64,000 nucleotides of DNA. Origin: Spirulina sp034932185 (GTDB lineage Bacteria; Cyanobacteriota; Cyanobacteriia; Cyanobacteriales; Spirulinaceae). The stretch is taken from contig NZ_JAYGHW010000006.1 of assembly GCF_034932185.1 (NCBI RefSeq), forward strand, positions 47,073 to 111,072, in the 5' to 3' direction. A program made the position numbers and the translations under genes. Positions 60,024-64,000 of this stretch are shown here, piece after piece. The notes below the pieces were generated by a model. It searched no databases. It was not told where the DNA came from and saw only the letters and a program-made list of their open reading frames with translations. How positions within the stretch are numbered: position 1 is the stretch's first letter; every line of letters begins with the position of its first letter.

Positions 60024-60728
60024 TTATGGGGTGGTGGCAAAGGTATCGAAATAGGTTTCGACCTCGTGATCCCCCCCGACTTCTGCCATGGTTTTGAGGA
60101 TGTCGTACCAAATGCCATGGTCAGCATAGGCGGCGGCGCGATCGCCCTTGGTCATTGCCCCAGCAAGGGCCGCTGTTAATTCGGGGGAAGGGGCAACCCG
60201 TTCAATCCAACTGAGGACATAGGGGTTGGCGGAGGGACGGGCCGCATTACAGATCAGCATCACCGACCAGCTATAGAGCGCACTTTCCCTCGCTGTGGCG
60301 ATTTCTAAACCGGGGCGATCGCTCGGTAACGTTACCGACATTACACCGCTTTCGGTGGTGGTGATGGTTTCGGTGTAGAGGGGTTCATCGGCTCCCTCTT
60401 GGCTGAGGCTAAATTGTAGGGTGACAGGCACTTCGCCGCCATGCTCTAACACCCAATAAAACGAGGGATGGCTTTGGGTGGTTTGGCCCGCCACCGTCGC
60501 GGAGGGAATCACTGGCTGTAACTGCACATTGGCTAATTCTGCCTGAGCACAACCCCGCGACCCGGAGCCTTGGCTGCGGCGGGGGCTGGAGGTGGCGGGG
60601 GGAATGAAAGCTAAGGTTTGGGCTGTGGCTACCGTTGGGGTTTTAATGATGGGGGCCATCAGCCCAAAACTTTGGCTCACCAGCAGGGCAACAAGAATAG
60701 ATTTCAACACAGTCATCATGCTCCACAA
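60024..60728 (-). CDS. DUF928 family secreted protein
   Basis: A 234-residue exported protein. A signal peptide spans about 1-36 (VLKSILVALLVSQSFGLMAP, ending AQT). The DUF928 core starts with the hallmark RRSQGSGSRGC and continues through HPSFYWVLEHGGEVPVTLQF and YSWSVMLICNAARPSANPYV. The tail (about 180-234) is helical (ADHGIWYDILKTMAEVGGDH). DUF928 proteins are cyanobacterial, periplasmic and unknown in role. They often stand near CHAT, CHASE2 or DUF1822 genes. The CHASE2 cyclase gene is 162 bases upstream on the same strand. Confidence 0.88.
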   Translation of the reverse strand: MWSMMTVLKSILVALLVSQSFGLMAPIIKTPTVATAQTLAFIPPATSSPRRSQGSGSRGCAQAELANVQLQPVIPSATVAGQTTQSHPSFYWVLEHGGEVPVTLQFSLSQEGADEPLYTETITTTESGVMSVTLPSDRPGLEIATARESALYSWSVMLICNAARPSANPYVLSWIERVAPSPELTAALAGAMTKGDRAAAYADHGIWYDILKTMAEVGGDHEVETYFDTFATTP

Positions 60729-60890
60729 ATAATCAACAGGTTCCCAATTGGTAGAAGCCCCCAGGCTGGCCTCGCAGGAATCCCTAAGCTTTTAGGCAAC
60801 TCACTGTCTAGCACTACGGCTATTGGACGTATTTTTCCGGATAACTACTTTATTTTCTCCCCTGAGGGGGGGCGATCGCCATCCGTGAAA

Positions 60891-62924
60891 TTAGGGACGA
60901 TAGATCACCTGGTACACATCACTGGGGCGGCCCCGGCCCCGTAAATTCACTTTCCCCACCCATTGGGCATCGATGCAATCCCGCACATACTCATAGGTTT
61001 CCTGATTGATCAAAATGCGGCAAAGGCTATGGTCTTGAAATTTGTTTAGGCTTTCGAGGCGAGCGGCGATGTTGACGGTATCGCCAATGGTGGTATAGTC
61101 CAGCCGCTGATGACTGCCCAGGCTGCCGGCCACGACCCGGCCTGTGGCAATCCCAATGCGGATGGCGGTGCGGGGTTTTTGGTTGGCCTGCCAATATTGA
61201 TTGAGGCGTTCTAATTTCCGCGCCATGATCAAGGCGCATTGGACGGCGGCGATCGCATCGGCCCGAATTTCCGCCTCCGTCCCACGGGCAATAGGCACGC
61301 CAAACACCGCCATAATTGCATCGCCAATAAATTTATCGACAATGCCCCCTTGATCCAGCACCACATCGGTCATTTCCCCCATGTAGTCATTGAGCCAAGC
61401 CATCAACGCCTCCGGGGCCATGGCTTCGGCAATGGTGCTAAAACCTTTGAGGTCGCTAAATAGGACGGTAGCGGTGACTTTTTGCCCCGGTAAACGCCCG
61501 GATTGGAGGAGATGATCGCGATCGCGCCAAATCGCCTCCGCGACCTTAGGCGTAACATGGCGGCCAAACAAATTCATCACCGTTTGCCGTTCCCGCCGCT
61601 CTAATTGCGCGGTGTAGAGCGTGACGGCGATCGCCCCTCCCCAGAGGCCCAACGTCCCTGGCACCACCGGCAACCACAGGCCCCTCGCGTGAAACGCCAC
61701 CACCGTACTCGCGAGAATCAACCCCGTCGCTATCCCTCCCTGCACCCAACCCCAAGGCGGCACAAACTGCCCCAGGGGTCGATCCCGCTGTTGCCGCCAA
61801 CTAATCCCCACCCCTAACGTACTTAACGCCCCGACCCAGAGCCATTCCCCCCAATTTGGTAGGGTGATCATGCCAAGACGGCCCTCTAGGGCAAGGGCGA
61901 GCAGATGGCTGATCATATTGGCTTGAATTTCCACGCCAGCGGTACGCTCTGGGGTCGTAATGCGATCGCCACTGTAGGGGGTATAGAAAAAATCATTAAG
62001 GCTCATGGCCGTTGCACCGATCAAAACAATGCGATCGCGAAATAGATCGGGGGCGATCGTCCCCTTCAACACATCCCGCATCGCCACCGTTTCAAAAGAC
62101 CCCCCCGGCCCGCGATAGTTGAGCAAAATCTGATACCCCCCCGCATCCACCCCCGCATAGCCGCCATCCTCCCCCGTAAATGGCCGCACCGTCCCCTTCC
62201 CCCAATGGAACACCAAAGGCTGATCCGGGTCAGGTTCCGGCGTAATCCCCTTTGCTTCCAGGTATAAACTCGCCAACACCATCGCAAAGGAAGCCACCGG
62301 CTCCTCATCTTTCACCATCGACAGCACCGCCCGCCTCAGCTTGCCATCGGGATCCACCACCACATTGTTAAACCCCACCTGACCGTTGGCCGCCAAGGCC
62401 GGCGGCGGCGCAACGCCATCAGCCGGGTAATGTTCGGACACCAATTCAATGCCGATCAGGTTGGGGGTATTTTGAAAGACCGCCACTAGCTCATCATGGC
62501 CGGGTCGCACCGGCAAATCCCGATAGAGATCTAAACCAATGGCTGCCGGTTTTTGCGCTTCCACCTGGCGCAGCAATTTTGCTAAATGCTTATCGGGAAA
62601 AGGCCATTGCCCCAGATCCCGTAAATCCAGTTCATCGATACCAATAATTACAATTCGGGGGTCAGGGGCTTCAAGGGGGCGCGATCGCACCAAGGCATCA
62701 AAACTTTGTAACTCCAAACCTTGGAGCCATCCCAAAGCCCGCAGCGTCAAAATTAAAACCGTCACTGCCGGAGCAAAGAACCAAACCTGATGCCGATGGT
62801 CAAAAATTGCGCTCAGTTTGGGCCGTTTCATTGGCATCAATGGGAGTGAATGGTGGATTAGACCCCTGGCAGGTTGTCTCTCCACTTTAATCCTTCCCTT
62901 CAGTTTGGCGACAGTCCACCCCAT
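60891..62924 (-). CDS. CHASE2-domain adenylate/guanylate cyclase
   Basis: A 677-residue receptor cyclase. One membrane helix (about 46-68) leads to an extracytoplasmic CHASE2 domain (about 75-345: PRIVIIGIDELDLRDLGQWP, DRIVLIGATAMSLNDFFYTP). Two or three helices (about 360-455) return to the cytoplasmic class III cyclase (about 485-665). Metal Asps are in LFSDLKGFSTIAE and KFIGDAIMAVFG; VDKFIGD has the Lys and YTTIGDTVNIAARLES the Thr that favour ATP, so it probably makes cAMP. The start could also be at 62837 (MPMKRPKLS). A TnpB element ends just upstream. Confidence 0.9.
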   Translation of the reverse strand: MGWTVAKLKGRIKVERQPARGLIHHSLPLMPMKRPKLSAIFDHRHQVWFFAPAVTVLILTLRALGWLQGLELQSFDALVRSRPLEAPDPRIVIIGIDELDLRDLGQWPFPDKHLAKLLRQVEAQKPAAIGLDLYRDLPVRPGHDELVAVFQNTPNLIGIELVSEHYPADGVAPPPALAANGQVGFNNVVVDPDGKLRRAVLSMVKDEEPVASFAMVLASLYLEAKGITPEPDPDQPLVFHWGKGTVRPFTGEDGGYAGVDAGGYQILLNYRGPGGSFETVAMRDVLKGTIAPDLFRDRIVLIGATAMSLNDFFYTPYSGDRITTPERTAGVEIQANMISHLLALALEGRLGMITLPNWGEWLWVGALSTLGVGISWRQQRDRPLGQFVPPWGWVQGGIATGLILASTVVAFHARGLWLPVVPGTLGLWGGAIAVTLYTAQLERRERQTVMNLFGRHVTPKVAEAIWRDRDHLLQSGRLPGQKVTATVLFSDLKGFSTIAEAMAPEALMAWLNDYMGEMTDVVLDQGGIVDKFIGDAIMAVFGVPIARGTEAEIRADAIAAVQCALIMARKLERLNQYWQANQKPRTAIRIGIATGRVVAGSLGSHQRLDYTTIGDTVNIAARLESLNKFQDHSLCRILINQETYEYVRDCIDAQWVGKVNLRGRGRPSDVYQVIYRP

Positions 62925-62933
62925 TAATCCAGG

Positions 62934-62975
62934 TTGACACTCCCCGCGCTAAAGCGACGGGGATTCTTCACTCAA
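62934..62975 (-). mobile_element. Right end of an IS200/IS605-type element
   Basis: CCCCG (62942-62946) pairs with CGGGG (62958-62962), and CGC with GCG inside, with one bulged A. This subterminal hairpin is typical of the right end of IS200/IS605 elements. The tnpB stop (62949) falls inside it. The guide (omega) RNA of TnpB would be read from here and the 3' end of tnpB. The exact boundary, near TTGAC at 62934, is inferred. Confidence 0.65.
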
Positions 62976-64000
62976 CGAGCCAACTTGCTCAGACAGGATG
63001 ACTCCAGCCAAAGTAGAGGTCGATTCTCCTGAAGCGTTGCTTACGTCTCGCGCAAAAGTTCCGGTATGCCCTACCGTACTCAATCCCCGACGGAGGATGT
63101 TTCTCGCTGCATTATGATCCCTGTCCATCACACATCCACATCGACAAACATGAGTCCGAGTGGATAAAGTCTTCTGGACAATGGCACCGCAGCGAGAGCA
63201 TTCCTGGCTTGTCCTGTGGGGTGGAACAGCAATAGTGATCTTCCCGAACACCTTGCCAAAGTATTCCAACCACAGTCGAAACTGATACCAGGAAGCATCG
63301 CTAATCGATTTAGCAAGGCTGTGATTGCGCACCATATTCCTGATTCTTAAATCTTCGTAAGCCACCAAGTCGTTAGACCGGATTACGCATCTTGCCAACT
63401 TCACGGCAAAATCTTGACGCTGCCTACTTATTTTGAGATGGCGTTTACCGAGAACCACCCTTGCCTTTGCTCGGTTCTGACCCCCTTTCTTCCTCCTGGA
63501 AACATTGCGCTGCGACTGCTTGAGTCGTGACTCACTTTTCCTGAGATGTCGGGGGTTTCCCACTGTTTCACCGTTGCTATCGGTGTAGAACTCTTTGAGT
63601 CCAACATCCAAGCCGATGGCTCGACCAGAGGGTTCAACGAATTCAGTCCGTTCTGCACGAATACAGAACTGGACATAGTAGCCATCGGCTCTTTTGACGA
63701 GGCGAACCCGCTTAATCTGCTCTATGGGATAGAAATGCAGATCACGAGTGCCTTTGAGCTTTAGTCTACCAATGCCCTTCTTGTCGGTGAAGGTGATGAC
63801 CTTGCGATTCTCATCTAACTTCCACCCAGAGGTTTTGTACTCTACTGAGCGGTTATTTTTCTTGAAGGAGGGGAATCCCTTTTTTCCGGGGATACCCTTC
63901 TTGCAGTTTTCGTAGAATCGCGAGATTGCACTCCAGGCTCTTTCTGCGGATGCTTGGCGAGCCATGCTGTTGAGTTCAGCGGCAAAAGGGAATTCCTGAG
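62949..64000 (-). CDS. tnpB: TnpB RNA-guided nuclease (IS200/IS605 OrfB), partial
   Basis: The reading frame stays open past the right window edge, as QEFPFAAELNSMARQASAER shows before the ATG at 63965; the true start lies outside. The visible 350 residues hold the three RuvC acids: Asp in AIGLDVGLKEFYTDSNG, Glu in VAYEDLRIRNMVRNHSLAKS and Asp in MDRDHNAARNIL, plus a zinc finger (CSRCGAIVQ and CRCG). All catalytic residues are present, so the nuclease is likely active. No tnpA is seen inside the window, as in IS1341-type elements. Confidence 0.93.
   Translation of the reverse strand, partial: QEFPFAAELNSMARQASAERAWSAISRFYENCKKGIPGKKGFPSFKKNNRSVEYKTSGWKLDENRKVITFTDKKGIGRLKLKGTRDLHFYPIEQIKRVRLVKRADGYYVQFCIRAERTEFVEPSGRAIGLDVGLKEFYTDSNGETVGNPRHLRKSESRLKQSQRNVSRRKKGGQNRAKARVVLGKRHLKISRQRQDFAVKLARCVIRSNDLVAYEDLRIRNMVRNHSLAKSISDASWYQFRLWLEYFGKVFGKITIAVPPHRTSQECSRCGAIVQKTLSTRTHVCRCGCVMDRDHNAARNILRRGLSTVGHTGTFARDVSNASGESTSTLAGVILSEQVGSLSEESPSL

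Overview
The window is chromosomal DNA of a cyanobacterium. The evidence is the very frequent HIP1 octamer GCGATCGC on both strands, the circadian output kinase SasA with its KaiB-like head, the nitrogen regulator NtcA, and many families largely confined to cyanobacteria (DUF1822, DUF928, DUF3084, DUF1997, CHASE2-cyclase, FHA-PBP1A). Short palindromic repeats of the GTAGGGGCG type fill many gaps. The species cannot be named from sequence alone. No tRNA, rRNA or CRISPR array was found.

Layout. 1-900: the start of an antitoxin-like gene running off the left edge, then a MazEF-type pair. 1110-8000 (mostly minus): glyS, an LCP cell-wall ligase, a small membrane protein, an aldo/keto reductase, a 41-residue lipoprotein on the plus strand, and sasA. 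8249-13806: a GH57 branching enzyme and a DUF1997 protein, cobO-DUF2993 in opposite orientation, then rluB overlapping a RodZ-like gene. 13865-22716 (minus): a signalling block with a five-PAS histidine kinase, a DUF389 membrane protein, a zinc-ribbon protein, a hybrid PAS-GAF kinase and a single-domain response regulator. 22970-28427 (minus): a CocE-type hydrolase, a SIMPL protein, a nuclease-fold protein with altered active site, and a penicillin-binding protein carrying an FHA domain.

28573-33819 (minus) is the most interesting block: four tightly spaced genes for a divergent sigma-70-like protein, a DUF1822 protein, a membrane-anchored CHAT (caspase-like) protease with TPRs, and a secreted protein. 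It looks like one regulatory-protease module. A related pair, a CHASE2 adenylate cyclase and a DUF928 protein, lies at 60024-62924.

34073-50806 mixes housekeeping genes (uvrC, metK, holA, ntcA, mtnA) with accessory ones: a Uma2 nuclease, an AT-rich lipase, an orphan DUF433 antitoxin, a Ser/Thr kinase coupled to an acetyltransferase, two PIN toxin-antitoxin pairs, and two overlapping TolB-like lipoproteins that look like the halves of one beta-propeller. 51029-59873: glgX (behind a leader with two competing folds), an unknown cyanobacterial protein, ilvD, a pentapeptide-repeat protein, citramalate synthase, a MIF-like tautomerase and a flavin reductase. The right edge is an IS200/IS605-type TnpB gene, cut by the window end, with its terminal hairpin just upstream of the cyclase.

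Functional links: GH57 branching enzyme and GlgX act on glycogen, and sasA is divergent from the former. CimA and IlvD serve branched-chain amino acids. MetK and MtnA make and recycle S-adenosylmethionine. The LCP protein and PBP1A build the wall, and the RodZ-like protein may help shape it. The FHA domain of the PBP and the Ser/Thr kinase could form a phospho-signalling pair.
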